Positions 17,381 through 26,412 are shown, counted from the stretch's first letter. The stretch: 64,000 bases of DNA from Terrisporobacter vanillatitrophus (GCF_051148895.1 NZ_CP154625.1:3658001-3722000); one strand, 5' to 3'. Notes: generated by a model not told the origin, from the letters alone. Translations and numbers: made by a program.

Positions 17381-17407
17381 GTTCATGTTCCCCTTACTTA
17401 CTAAGAT

Positions 17408-18079
17408 TTAGTTAGATTGTGCTAACTTCTTTTCAAGTATTCCTACTAATTTTGATAATGTAAATGTTATTACAAAGTATATAAGTGCTGCTACTATTAA
17501 TGGTTCAAAAGCTATATATGTCTGATTTTTTACTGAAAGTGACTTAAACATAAGCTCCTGTACACCTATAACAGATACTATTGCCGACTCTTTGACTAAT
17601 GTTATAAATTCATTTGCTAAGGCTGGTAATACATTTTTTATAGCCTGAGGCACTATTACATATCTCATAGTAGTTTTATAATCTAAACCTAAAGATCTTG
17701 CAGCTTCCATTTGTCCTTTATCTACTGATTGGATTCCAGATCTTAATATTTCAGCAACATAAGCACCTGAGTTTATAGATAATGCAAACATACCTGCTAC
17801 CATCTTTTCTGGGAAAGGGCCTATATCAGGAAAATTAATTCCAAATTGTGATAATCCAAAATAAACTAGTACTACTTGAACAAATAGAGGAGTTCCTCTA
17901 AGCACTTCTACATATACAGTCGATATTAATTTCAAAATAGATACTTTTGACATTTTCATTAGACAAATAATTAAACCTAATATAAAACCAAATAATAATG
18001 AAACCATGGAGGCTTGGATAGTCACCCATGCCCCTTCTAAAAATAAAGGATAATACTTACTTAAAAAACTAAAATCCAT
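17408..18079 (-). CDS. Amino-acid ABC transporter permease, likely arginine
   Basis: A 223-residue membrane protein with about five hydrophobic segments. The family hallmark 'EAARSLGLDYKTTMRYVIVPQA' is the EAA loop that contacts the ATPase, and 'VEVLRGTPLFVQVVLVYFGL' near residue 60 is typical of the HisMQ/GlnP family. As a single permease it should work as a homodimer. ATG with AGGAGATGG before it; 21 bases from the substrate-binding protein gene. Confidence 0.93.
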   Translation of the reverse strand: MDFSFLSKYYPLFLEGAWVTIQASMVSLLFGFILGLIICLMKMSKVSILKLISTVYVEVLRGTPLFVQVVLVYFGLSQFGINFPDIGPFPEKMVAGMFALSINSGAYVAEILRSGIQSVDKGQMEAARSLGLDYKTTMRYVIVPQAIKNVLPALANEFITLVKESAIVSVIGVQELMFKSLSVKNQTYIAFEPLIVAALIYFVITFTLSKLVGILEKKLAQSN

Positions 18080-18100
18080 TTGCCCATCTCCTATTAAATG

Positions 18101-18937
18101 CTATTCTTCTTCTGCTAATTTTGTTGCTTTTAACATATATTCATCTACTTTATTTCCATCTTGTAATCTTTTTATTGTTGAGTTAACTGATTCGATAAAT
18201 GATTTATTGTCATCAGACTTTTTAAAAGCTGCTGCTGAAGTTTCTGCTACTTCTTCACCAACTGTTGTTTTTCCCATAGCAACATTTTCATATTTTTGAA
18301 CATTTATCATTGCAACACTTTTACCAGTTACTATTACATCAATCTTTCCATTTTGAAGTTCTAACATTAAATCAGGTATTTTAGTAAGCTGAACTGCGCT
18401 ATCTATACCTAAATTATTAACAACATAGTCAGCTTGAGTAGTTCCTCTTTGTACACCAACCTTTAAATCTTTTAAATCATCTGCTGATTTAACTAAATCT
18501 TCTTTTCCTTTTGCAACTATACAAACATTGCTATCTGTATAATATAATTCAGAGAAATCAACTGCTTGTTTTCTCTCTTCATTTGGAGTCATACCTGATA
18601 ATACTATATCCACTTTTCCTGATTGTAATGCCGCTATTAAACTATCAAAGTCCATATCTTCATATTGAACCTCTACTCCCAAATCACTTGCAATTTCTTG
18701 AACCATAAAATCATCAAATCCTACAATTTTTTCTTCTCCATCAACTGTTTTCTTAAATTCATATGGAGCATAATCTGCACTTGTTCCGACTATTAATTTT
18801 CCTGCATCCTTAACTTGTTGAAGTTTATCTGCTGCTTCACTATCTCCACCTTTATTTCCACCTGAAGAGCATCCTACTAATGACATAGTCATCATTGCAG
18901 CTAACGTTAAACCTAAAATTTTCTTTAATCCTTTCAT
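18101..18937 (-). CDS. Amino-acid ABC transporter substrate-binding lipoprotein, likely arginine
   Basis: A 278-residue solute-binding protein. The signal peptide ends in a lipobox 'SLVGC' with the lipid-modified Cys at 23, so it should be anchored on the outer face of the membrane. The mature part has the family-3 binding-protein text 'LIVGTSADYAPYEF' and 'GFDDFMVQEIASDLGV', which bind the alpha-amino and carboxyl groups of an amino acid. The ligand cannot be read from the protein alone. The T-box with an AGA specifier 50 bases upstream points to arginine. AGGAGG before the ATG. Confidence 0.93.
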   Translation of the reverse strand: MKGLKKILGLTLAAMMTMSLVGCSSGGNKGGDSEAADKLQQVKDAGKLIVGTSADYAPYEFKKTVDGEEKIVGFDDFMVQEIASDLGVEVQYEDMDFDSLIAALQSGKVDIVLSGMTPNEERKQAVDFSELYYTDSNVCIVAKGKEDLVKSADDLKDLKVGVQRGTTQADYVVNNLGIDSAVQLTKIPDLMLELQNGKIDVIVTGKSVAMINVQKYENVAMGKTTVGEEVAETSAAAFKKSDDNKSFIESVNSTIKRLQDGNKVDEYMLKATKLAEEE

Positions 18938-18990
18938 TTGAATATCCTCCTTTTATACTTTTACATTATAATAATTTCTTTTTTTAAATC

Positions 18991-19214
18991 AAAAAAGTCC
19001 CTTAGTCATAATGACTAAGAGACGAATTAACCGCGTTACCACTCTTGTTGATAGACAGTGCACTTGTCTATCCACTCAAACCTTTAAGGCAGGCGCTACC
19101 TATTATCATACTTAAGTTCTGATAATCTTCTCCAAAGCTCTCTTCACTCTAAACTTTATTATTAGGCTCACACCATACCCTAACTCGCTGGAACTCCATT
19201 TAAGCTACTCTCTT
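18991..19214 (-). promoter_or_regulatory. T-box leader with AGA (arginine) specifier
   Basis: On the minus strand the leader begins AGAGAGTAG and continues with stem I sequence including GGTGTGAGCC. The specifier region GTGAAG-AGA-GCTTTGGAG aligns without gaps to the same region of the pheS T-box of this window (AAGAAG-TTC-ACTCTGGAG). The T-box sequence AGAGTGGTAACGCGG is at 19031-19045. The terminator hairpin TCTCTTAGTCA/TGACTAAGGGA with a T-run is at 18991-19022. Uncharged tRNA-Arg should favour the antiterminator and switch on the ABC transporter. Confidence 0.88.
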
Positions 19215-19249
19215 TTTCATAGAATTTTCTTTTTCAAATTATTAATCTA

Positions 19250-19278
19250 ATTATAGTTAGATAATTTATCTTTGTCAA
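19250..19278 (-). promoter_or_regulatory. Sigma-A consensus promoter of the arginine T-box operon
   Basis: Perfect TTGACA and TATAAT boxes are separated by 17 bases on the minus strand, about 35 bases before the start of the T-box stem I. Confidence 0.88.
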
Positions 19279-19319
19279 CACCAAATTTCAGAATTTTTTA
19301 ATTTTTGTTTATATTTTAT

Positions 19320-21362
19320 TTATAACTTTTTCATAATATCATTTCTCATACATAGTTTGTAATCTAATGTTTTTTCTTCATTTTTAAATTTAACTTGTAC
19401 CATATCCCCATCTTTACCCACAATTCTTCCATTTCCAAAACTTTTGTGATAAAGTTTATCCCCAATTTTAACACTTTTCATATCTTCTTTTGTGGGATTT
19501 TTTATATCATTCAAAAATCTTGATTCATACGCTTTTTTCCCATATTTATTTATGGGAGAACTTAAGGTTAAACTTTCTTCTGCACGAGTCATACCTACAT
19601 ACATAAGTCTTCTTTCTTCTTCTATTTGTTCAGCTTTTTTCTCATCATCATCAATATCGTAAGACTTTTCATGGGGAATTGTTCCTTCATTAATTCCTAT
19701 AATATAAACATATCTGAACTCTAGTCCCTTAGCACTATGCATAGTAGTAAATACTACTCCATCTAATTCCTTTTTATACTGATTTTGCTCCAATTCTGTC
19801 TTAACTTTTTCTATATGATCTAAATATTCTTCAATAGTTTCAAAGTTAGACGCAGAACTTTCTATCTCATTCAAAATTTCTATTAATCCATTTGTCTTTA
19901 TTTTTCTATTCATGCAATAATCTAAAATATACTTATCATAATCTAAAGTTGTTCTTATATATGATATGGCATCTTGTGGACATTGATGTTTCAAATAGCT
20001 TATATCAATATCCAAATCATTTATAGTTTTCACTTGCTTTGGATGAAGATTGCACTTTGTTATTAAAGCATTTACAAAGTCTTTATCTTCCTTAATTTGA
20101 TTTAAATTATCCCTAGATATATATCTAAAAGGTTTATTAATGATTCTTATCCAATCCTCATTACTATGTTGTTTTACAGCAATTTTTAAGTAAGACAGTA
20201 TATCTCTTGCTGCCCAGTGGTCGTATATTGTCACTATAGAGTCTTTTATTGTGAAAGGTATTCTCATATCCATAAACACATCTACAAGAGCCCTAGATTG
20301 AATATTTGTCCTGTAAATCACTGCAAAATCACTATATTCTACATAATCCTTTTTAATCTCTTCTAAAATGTCTTTTCCAATTTGAATTGCCTCATCTTCT
20401 GAGTCCTTTGGCCTAATACAATTTACTATTGCACCTTCACCTTGATGACATTTTATAGTTTTATCATATCTACTAACATTTTTTTCTATTAATTTATTAG
20501 ATACATCTATTATTTCTTTTTTAGATCTGTAATTAATATCTAGTAGAATCTTGTCTGTTCCTTTAAAATGCTCTTCAAACTGTAATAAAAAGTCAGGTCT
20601 AGATCCTCTAAATCCATAGATACTTTGATCTTCATCTCCTACAACAAATATATTGTTATTTGGATTTGACATTAGTTTTAGTACTTCAAATTGCACTCTA
20701 TTTATATCCTGAAATTCATCTACTAAAATATATTTATAAACTTGTCTAACCATATCTAAAGCCTGTTCATTTTGACTCAACAAATAGTATGTTCTAAGTA
20801 ACATATCATCAAAGTCTATCTTTTTAACTTGTTCCTTATATTCTTCGTACATATTGTAAGTATTTATAAATTCATCTTTTGTTAAAATTTCTGATTCAAA
20901 ATCTTGTTTATCCATGAGCTCATTTTTAACATAAGAAATTTCATTTATAACTTGTCCCACCGTTTCATCATCTTCACCATTTTCTACTTTTAAGTTTTTC
21001 AGTATTCCTTTAATAGTATTTCTTTTTGTTTTTTCATCAAGAATACTATTCATTTCGTATTTTCCAAAATACCTTAAAATTTTATAAAAAACAGCATGAA
21101 ATGTTCCAAAAGTAACTTTATTTATTCTGCTATCCTTACAAATTTGAAGAGCTCTATTTCTCATTTCCATAGAAGAGTTCTTTGTGAAACTTATTGCTAA
21201 TATTCTTGTTGGCGGAATATTATTATTCATTATCATATTTGCGATTCTATAAGTTATAACTCTTGTTTTACCTGACCCAGGCCCAGCCAACACCATGCAT
21301 GGTCCATCCACATGCTCCACTGCTTTTCTTTGATTTTCGTTTAATTTATCTTTATCAATCAT
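19320..21362 (-). CDS. UvrD/PcrA-like superfamily 1 DNA helicase
   Basis: A 680-residue 3'-5' helicase. The Q-like 'LNENQRKAVEH' is at 7-17 and Walker A 'GPGSGKT' at 27-33. 'VDEFQDINR' (motif II) and 'VGDEDQSIYGFRG' (motif III) follow, and 'TMHSAKGLEFRYVYIIG' is motif V. The C-terminus ends with a short Tudor-like region ('GDKLYHKSFGNGRIVGKDGD'), as PcrA proteins do. It is shorter than PcrA (about 730), so it may be a second UvrD-type paralogue rather than the essential PcrA. A role in repair and in clearing protein from DNA is inferred from the family. ATG with AAGGTGGGA before it. Confidence 0.9.
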   Translation of the reverse strand: MIDKDKLNENQRKAVEHVDGPCMVLAGPGSGKTRVITYRIANMIMNNNIPPTRILAISFTKNSSMEMRNRALQICKDSRINKVTFGTFHAVFYKILRYFGKYEMNSILDEKTKRNTIKGILKNLKVENGEDDETVGQVINEISYVKNELMDKQDFESEILTKDEFINTYNMYEEYKEQVKKIDFDDMLLRTYYLLSQNEQALDMVRQVYKYILVDEFQDINRVQFEVLKLMSNPNNNIFVVGDEDQSIYGFRGSRPDFLLQFEEHFKGTDKILLDINYRSKKEIIDVSNKLIEKNVSRYDKTIKCHQGEGAIVNCIRPKDSEDEAIQIGKDILEEIKKDYVEYSDFAVIYRTNIQSRALVDVFMDMRIPFTIKDSIVTIYDHWAARDILSYLKIAVKQHSNEDWIRIINKPFRYISRDNLNQIKEDKDFVNALITKCNLHPKQVKTINDLDIDISYLKHQCPQDAISYIRTTLDYDKYILDYCMNRKIKTNGLIEILNEIESSASNFETIEEYLDHIEKVKTELEQNQYKKELDGVVFTTMHSAKGLEFRYVYIIGINEGTIPHEKSYDIDDDEKKAEQIEEERRLMYVGMTRAEESLTLSSPINKYGKKAYESRFLNDIKNPTKEDMKSVKIGDKLYHKSFGNGRIVGKDGDMVQVKFKNEEKTLDYKLCMRNDIMKKL

Positions 21363-21492
21363 CTTTTCCCACCTTGAAGTATTTGTCTATTTATTTATAA
21401 AATTACATTTACTATCATTTCTATTTAATATATGATTAAATTAATTTATTCAACGTCTATTATAGTACAAAATTGAAAAAAGGAGAAATATC

Positions 21493-22410
21493 ATGAAGAT
21501 TATAGAAAAAATATTAATAGATGAAAAATTAAACATGAATAGTGACACCTTTATATTCGACATCGAAACTACTGGACTAAGCCCAAAATTTTGCAAGGTT
21601 ATTTTAATCGGTATTTTATATAATTGCCAAGATAAGACTGTTATTAAACAATTTTTTGCAGAAAATGAGGACGAAGAAAAAGAATTACTTATGGCTTTTA
21701 TTGATAGTATTAAACGTTTCAAAAGGCATGTAACTTATAATGGTCTAAGTTTTGATATAGGATTTGTAAATTATAGATTAAAAAAACACCATATTAATTT
21801 TAATTTAGATAAAGAAGATAACTTTGATATTTTTAGGTTTATTAAATCATTTAAGTCTCCTCTAGGTTTGGAAGATTGTAGTTTAAGCTCAGTTGAAACA
21901 TACTTTGATATTCATAGAGATGATGTTATAGATGGTGGCGAAAGTGTAAAATTATATAAAAAATTTGTTGAAAGCAAAGATTATAGAATTATGGATACTA
22001 TTCTTTTACATAATTACGAAGATATTTATAATTTAAGTAAACTTATAAATATTAAAGATTTAGTAGGGGAAAAGTTAGATTTATTGGAACTAAACGGAAT
22101 CAATTATAATTTTAAAGTTTTTCCTTTAAACTATAAAATAAATGCTAAAAAATTATGTATGAATTATTTTATTTTTACTGGGGAGTACAACAATATTTCA
22201 ATTTATAACGACAATTATTCTATAATCTGCCAAGATAATAATATTTCTTTGGAAATAAATATCAATAAAGGTATAGATAAAGATAAAAATACCATATTAT
22301 TTTATAATTTATCGAAAATTATTCCTCTTAAGTTTAACGATAATATTCTAGACGCAAATATTTATTCTTTATGTAATTTTATAATGAAAAAAGAACTTTG
22401 TAATATTTAA
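21493..22410 (+). CDS. YprB-like ribonuclease H-fold exonuclease
   Basis: A 305-residue protein. The first exonuclease motif is 'FIFDIETTGLS' with D23 and E25. Later motifs are 'VTYNGLSFDIGFVNYRL' and 'LHNYEDIYNLSKL'. This is the pattern of the YprB RNase H-like domain (DEDD superfamily). The C-terminal 110 residues show no recognisable domain. The substrate is unknown. It is divergent from the helicase gene; a shared DNA-repair function is only a guess. AAAGGAGAAA precedes the ATG. Confidence 0.85.
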   Translation: MKIIEKILIDEKLNMNSDTFIFDIETTGLSPKFCKVILIGILYNCQDKTVIKQFFAENEDEEKELLMAFIDSIKRFKRHVTYNGLSFDIGFVNYRLKKHHINFNLDKEDNFDIFRFIKSFKSPLGLEDCSLSSVETYFDIHRDDVIDGGESVKLYKKFVESKDYRIMDTILLHNYEDIYNLSKLINIKDLVGEKLDLLELNGINYNFKVFPLNYKINAKKLCMNYFIFTGEYNNISIYNDNYSIICQDNNISLEININKGIDKDKNTILFYNLSKIIPLKFNDNILDANIYSLCNFIMKKELCNI

Positions 22411-22422
22411 ATTATTGAACAT

Positions 22423-22468
22423 AAAAAGCTATATAACTAGATTACTTTTCTAGATATATAGCTTTTTA
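22423..22468 (+). terminator. Strong bidirectional terminator
   Basis: AAAAAGCTATAT.. pairs with ..ATATAGCTTTTT, with an inner CTAG/CTAG pairing. It lies between the convergent YprB-like and DUF218 genes and suits both. Confidence 0.88.
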
Positions 22469-22470
22469 AT

Positions 22471-23235
22471 TTAACTAAAAAGGCTAATTTTTATACTTCT
22501 ATAAAAATCTATAATACTGGTTGGATACTCCCTTATCATATAATATACCTTACTAGACAAGCTACTTATTGAACATAGACCCTCATTATCCATTCCCAAA
22601 ATACTAGCTATAAATCTTCCTCTAAACAAATGATAATCGCTAGTTACAATCAAAGCTTTATTTTCTAAGTTTAAATCTTTCATTATCTCTTTACTAAACA
22701 TTATATTTTCTAAAGTTGTAGTTGCTTTATTTTCTAATATTATATGGTCTTCATCTACTCCATTTTTAACAAGATAACTTTTCATTGCTGATGCTTCAGT
22801 AATTACCTCGTCTTTACCTTGCCCACCAGATACAATTATATTTATATTTTTATTTTGATTGTAGTACTCAATTGCTTTGTCTAATCTTTGTTTTAGAGTC
22901 TTAGACACGCCATCTTTATTTACTTTAGCTCCTAAAACTATCATAGTATCCATAGGATTTATAGAACTTACATCCTTAGTTTTGTACATATTGATAATAA
23001 TTGCACCTTGCAATAAAATAAATGATGTTATAAATAGTATCATTACTGTTTTATAAATTTTGTATATTACTTTTGTATGTTTATTTTTATAAGCAATATT
23101 TTTAGCACTTATTAGTAAGTATATAAGTATTACTGATACAATTATAAATACTGAAGAAAAGCTTAATCCCCATTGAGATAACACTAGTGTTATTGGAATA
23201 CTTAGTACTATAAGTAATTTTATATTTTTATTCAC
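22471..23235 (-). CDS. YdcF/SanA-like membrane protein (DUF218)
   Basis: A 254-residue protein with three hydrophobic segments in the first 90 residues, followed by a DUF218 domain. Marks of the domain are 'MIVLGAKVNKDGVSKTLKQRL', 'IIVSGGQGKDE', 'EASAMKSYLVKNGV' and 'LIVTSDYHLFRGRFIA'. Members are linked to cell-envelope functions and vancomycin sensitivity in E. coli (SanA), but the activity is unknown. The start is GTG, preceded by AAAGGGAG; no ATG alternative has an RBS. Confidence 0.85.
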   Translation of the reverse strand: MNKNIKLLIVLSIPITLVLSQWGLSFSSVFIIVSVILIYLLISAKNIAYKNKHTKVIYKIYKTVMILFITSFILLQGAIIINMYKTKDVSSINPMDTMIVLGAKVNKDGVSKTLKQRLDKAIEYYNQNKNINIIVSGGQGKDEVITEASAMKSYLVKNGVDEDHIILENKATTTLENIMFSKEIMKDLNLENKALIVTSDYHLFRGRFIASILGMDNEGLCSISSLSSKVYYMIREYPTSIIDFYRSIKISLFS

Positions 23236-23376
23236 AACTATTCTCCCTTTCAGCTTACGAGTATCCGTTATTCGCAGTCAATTATAGCATACTATATTAA
23301 AACTCAAAAAGAAGCTATTTAGTCAATATTAAATTGTTCACTAAATAACTCCTTAATTCTAATTTTTAATTATTTA

Positions 23377-24942
23377 TTAAACTGTAGATGCCATTTCAGA
23401 TATATCTTCCAGCATACATGAAGCGCTATCTTCATTAGTCATTATTACTAATAAATCTCCTGCATAAATTTTTGTATCTCCCCTTGGTAAAATTTCTTTT
23501 TCACCTCTGTGTATTGATACAACTAAACAATTTTCAGGCCAATCTATATCTTTTATTTCTTTATTATCTAATTCACTATATATTTGTACTGCTGTTTCTA
23601 TTAATGTTTTCTTTCCTGCTCTACCTTCATATTTATTAGTTCCTTTAGCTAAAATTCGACTCAATAAGCTTTCATAAATCGGTTCAGAGTTTAAGATATC
23701 TGAAGTTAATTGCGATACTATTACAACTACTGCTAAAGATAGCAAATGATTTAATGAACCTGTCATTTCAGAAATTAGCAATATGGCTGTAATAGGTGCT
23801 TTTACTATTGATGCAAAATGTCCTGCCATTGCAAGAACGATAAAATTAACTAAATAAATCGATGGTATTCCCAAATATTTCACATATATAAGTCCAACAA
23901 AATTACCCACTAAAGCTCCTAAAACTAATAATGGGAAAAATATTCCTCCTGGAACTCCTGAGCCAAAACTAACAAAGGTAAATAAGAATTTTAATATTAT
24001 TAATGAAAATAATAATATTAAAGTAAATTGACTTTCTTTTAAGCTCATGATTAAATCATGTCCACCGCCTAAAACTATAGGACATATCATTCCTATTATT
24101 CCTGTCATTACAAAAGGAATAATACATTTAATCTCTACAGATGCATTTAACTTTTTATATAAATCCTGAGTTTTTAAAAGACCACTACTGAATATAACTC
24201 CGCTAACACCTATAACTATACCAAGTATTATAAGACCCCAGTAATATTTTAAAGGTAAAGAGTTTAATCTTGAAAAATGTAAGGATGGTGTCATACCAAA
24301 GAAATTTTTTGAAATAAAATCAGCAGTCAAAGATGCTATCATTGCTGATAATAGTACTAACGGGGAAAAGTTTTTATGAGTTTCCTCCAAAGAAAACATT
24401 ACACCTGATATGGGAGCATTAAACGCTGCAGAAAGGCCTGCGCTGGCTCCACTTGTAATTAAATACTTCTTTTCATTTTCTAATTTATTACTTTTCTCAG
24501 AAATTCCCTCACCAATACAAGCTCCCATTTGTACCGATGGGCCTTCCCTTCCAAGAGAAAGTCCTGCTCCTAAACAAATCAATCCGCCTATAAACTTATA
24601 AATTAATACATTAAACCAATTTTGTTTTAAGTTTCTAGTTAATATTCCCTCAACTTGAGGAATACCACTACCGCTTATCATAGGCTCTTTTTTTGTCATT
24701 TTACCAACTATAAATCCTAGAAAAATTAAAAATAAAAATACAATAGGTATTAATATCATATTTTCTGTAGCTTTATTATACATACTTATAAACATTGGAC
24801 TTATTTTCATCAATATTATTCTATGTATTACAATAACTAAGCCTACTACTATACCTACTAATAAAGAATCCATAATTAATCTGTATTTTAGATTTTCAAG
24901 TCGTTTTAACATATTATATACTCTGTCTTTCTTTGCCTCCAT
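23377..24942 (-). CDS. ClC-family chloride channel/antiporter with TrkA-C domain
   Basis: A 521-residue membrane protein. The selectivity motifs are 'GSGIP' (91-95), 'GREGPS' (131-136, gating glutamate E133) and 'GSGVPGGIFFPLLVLGALVG' in the second half. The gating glutamate suggests a Cl-/H+ exchanger rather than a passive channel. The last 80 residues form an RCK/TrkA-C-like domain ('CLVVSIHRGEKEILPRGDTKIYAGDLLVIM'), a common regulatory tail in bacteria. A longer frame starts at a TTG inside the RBS (AAAGGAG), so the ATG at 24942 is chosen. Confidence 0.94.
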   Translation of the reverse strand: MEAKKDRVYNMLKRLENLKYRLIMDSLLVGIVVGLVIVIHRIILMKISPMFISMYNKATENMILIPIVFLFLIFLGFIVGKMTKKEPMISGSGIPQVEGILTRNLKQNWFNVLIYKFIGGLICLGAGLSLGREGPSVQMGACIGEGISEKSNKLENEKKYLITSGASAGLSAAFNAPISGVMFSLEETHKNFSPLVLLSAMIASLTADFISKNFFGMTPSLHFSRLNSLPLKYYWGLIILGIVIGVSGVIFSSGLLKTQDLYKKLNASVEIKCIIPFVMTGIIGMICPIVLGGGHDLIMSLKESQFTLILLFSLIILKFLFTFVSFGSGVPGGIFFPLLVLGALVGNFVGLIYVKYLGIPSIYLVNFIVLAMAGHFASIVKAPITAILLISEMTGSLNHLLSLAVVVIVSQLTSDILNSEPIYESLLSRILAKGTNKYEGRAGKKTLIETAVQIYSELDNKEIKDIDWPENCLVVSIHRGEKEILPRGDTKIYAGDLLVIMTNEDSASCMLEDISEMASTV

Positions 24943-25070
24943 AATATCTCCTTTCAAATCTAATTTTAAACATATTTCATTAAAATTACAACCAATTGAT
25001 AAAAATCTTATATATATTAATTTAATATAACATAATAGAATACAAGTTTTTGCAAATAATAAATTTACTT

Positions 25071-25107
25071 AAAAAAAAGACTATGGAATAAATTCCATAG
25101 TCTTTTG
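25071..25107 (-). terminator. Terminator after tRNA-Ser
   Basis: AAAAGACTATGGAA pairs with TTCCATAGTCTTTT on the minus strand, with an eight-base T-run, just after the tRNA 3' end. Confidence 0.9.
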
Positions 25108-25109
25108 AT

Positions 25110-25202
25110 TGGCGGAGAAGGAGGGATTCGAACCCTCGCACCGGTTTAATCCAGCCTAATCCCTTAGCAGGGGATCCTCTTGAGCCACTTGAGTACTTCT
25201 CC
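25110..25202 (-). tRNA. tRNA-Ser (anticodon GCU), CCA encoded
   Basis: On the minus strand the acceptor arm GGAGAAG pairs with CTTCTCC. The anticodon arm CCCCTGCTAAGGGA presents GCT, reading AGC/AGU. A long class II variable arm follows, the T arm contains GGTTCGAATCC, and the gene ends GCCA with CCA encoded. Class II arm plus GCU identifies serine. It has its own terminator. Confidence 0.96.
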
Positions 25203-25296
25203 AATACTATTTTATTATAATATATAAAAACATTTTTGTCAACTATTAGTATTTATTAAATATTATTTGTTCTTAATATTCAATTATATTATTAAC

Positions 25297-25333
25297 AAAA
25301 GCAAAGAAAATTTTCATATTCTTTGCTTTTTAT
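25297..25333 (-). terminator. Terminator after the small His/Cys-rich gene
   Basis: AAAAGCAAAGAA pairs with TTCTTTGCTTTT on the minus strand around a short loop, ten bases after the stop codon. Confidence 0.75.
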
Positions 25334-25342
25334 CTTAAATAA

Positions 25343-25654
25343 CTACATATTTTTTTTAGCTTCTAATAACATTTCATTAGCTTGTTGCATACATGCTATT
25401 GCTTTTTCTATATACTCAGCAGCTTCTTCTTTGCCCATCTCTTTTGCTTTGTTTACCCATTCTCTAAAACCTTCTTCATGAGATTGATTATGATTAACCC
25501 AGTGTACTAATAAAATGTTTAAAGTTTTTTCATCCTTGCTTACTTCTTCTCCCTCGTGATTATGACAGTTTCCTCCACACCCACATTCAGCATGTACATG
25601 ATCGTGATCATGATGATGACCTTCGTGATATAAAGCTACAGTTTTATTAAACAT
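25343..25654 (-). CDS. Small His/Cys-rich protein, possible nickel or zinc binder
   Basis: A 103-residue protein. Residues 10-33 carry nine histidines and three cysteines (HEGHHHDHDHVHAECGCGGN and on to CHNH), a metal-binding stretch like those of nickel chaperones HypB, CooJ and SlyD. The rest is a helical domain with 'LLVHWVNHNQSHEEGFREW' and an Ala/Glu/Lys-rich C-terminus. It is third in a cluster with CooT and a DUF3842 protein, directly downstream of the Wood-Ljungdahl operon, whose CooS and AcsB need nickel. Nickel storage or delivery is inference; zinc or copper handling is not excluded. No named family can be assigned by eye. Confidence 0.8.
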   Translation of the reverse strand: MFNKTVALYHEGHHHDHDHVHAECGCGGNCHNHEGEEVSKDEKTLNILLVHWVNHNQSHEEGFREWVNKAKEMGKEEAAEYIEKAIACMQQANEMLLEAKKNM

Positions 25655-25667
25655 TTTAAACTCCCCC

Positions 25668-26084
25668 TTATTTTATATTAAATTCTCTTTTTATTATTTT
25701 GATTGTGTCTTTAATTAATAATGATAATGGCTTACCTTCTATACCTATTACTTCAAAATTTTCTGGCATTATTGGTAATAATATTTTAAATGCTTCGCTA
25801 TCACATACGGCCTCACTTATGGTGCTTGTTACTTCTCCCATCATAGTATTTGGCATTACAATCGAAATAGGCGAAACAATTATATTGGCTTTTTTTGAAG
25901 ATACTACTATGGCATTTTCTCCCGTCGCACCTTTGTTAGCACGAGCCTTCATCATAGCACTTGTAGCTATTGAATTTGTACCTAATGCATATATTTCCAT
26001 ATATGATGGTAATTCTTCTCTTAGTGCACTAACAACTTGAGCTCCTATACCGCCACCCATTCCGTCTATTACTGCAATTATCAT
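25668..26084 (-). CDS. DUF3842 family protein
   Basis: A 138-residue protein beginning MIIAVIDGMGGGIGAQVVSA, a nucleotide-fold-like Gly-rich start, then 'LGTNSIATSAMMKARANKGATGENA' and 'SPISIVMPNTMMGEVT'. I recognise this as DUF3842, found in acetogens and other anaerobes near CO dehydrogenase genes. The biochemical function is unknown. It sits 25 bases after cooT and 13 bases before the His/Cys-rich gene. GAGGTAGG precedes the ATG. Confidence 0.85.
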   Translation of the reverse strand: MIIAVIDGMGGGIGAQVVSALREELPSYMEIYALGTNSIATSAMMKARANKGATGENAIVVSSKKANIIVSPISIVMPNTMMGEVTSTISEAVCDSEAFKILLPIMPENFEVIGIEGKPLSLLIKDTIKIIKREFNIK

Positions 26085-26109
26085 ATTTTACCTACCTCTA
26101 ATTTTATTT

Positions 26110-26301
26110 TTATTCTTCTGCTAAAATTATTTTATGGTCCATTAATCTTATTTCTTTAATAAAACCATCAACTATTTTTTGTTCTCCTAACAAGTCTGTT
26201 AAATAAACCTTTCCTTCAGTTGGATCTACATTTACCACATTTTCCATTACTTTTTCCAATTTATTATCTTTTCCTAATACAAATGCAGATGATTCACACA
26301 T
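26110..26301 (-). CDS. cooT: CooT-like nickel-binding protein
   Basis: A 63-residue protein beginning MCES, with the conserved Cys2 that ligates nickel in CooT of Rhodospirillum rubrum, followed by a small beta-rich domain ('VNVDPTEGKVYLTDLLGEQ', 'GFIKEIRLMDHKIIL'). CooT assists nickel insertion into CO dehydrogenase. It is the first gene of a three-gene unit behind its own promoter and an attenuator-like leader. AAAGGGGGA lies before the ATG. Confidence 0.85.
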   Translation of the reverse strand: MCESSAFVLGKDNKLEKVMENVVNVDPTEGKVYLTDLLGEQKIVDGFIKEIRLMDHKIILAEE

Positions 26302-26333
26302 ATAAAAATCCCCCTTTATTATATAAATCTAAT

Positions 26334-26388
26334 CAAAAAAAAGATTTCTAAAGGCATTACAATACCATAAGAAACCTTCATGATTTCA
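26334..26388 (-). promoter_or_regulatory. Attenuator-like leader of cooT with competing hairpins
   Basis: Downstream of the cooT promoter, GGTTTCT..GGTATT pairs with AATGCC..AGAAATC and is followed by nine T's: a terminator 33 bases before cooT. The 5' arm GGTTTC (26371-26376) can instead pair with an upstream GAAATC (26382-26387) around an ATGAA loop, which would break the terminator. A 17-codon open frame (MKVSYG..., ending at TAG near 26332) starts in that loop. Transcription attenuation is likely; the signal, perhaps nickel or CO-dehydrogenase related, is not known. Confidence 0.6.
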
Positions 26389-26412
26389 CTTACAAATTTT
26401 TCTATTAATATA

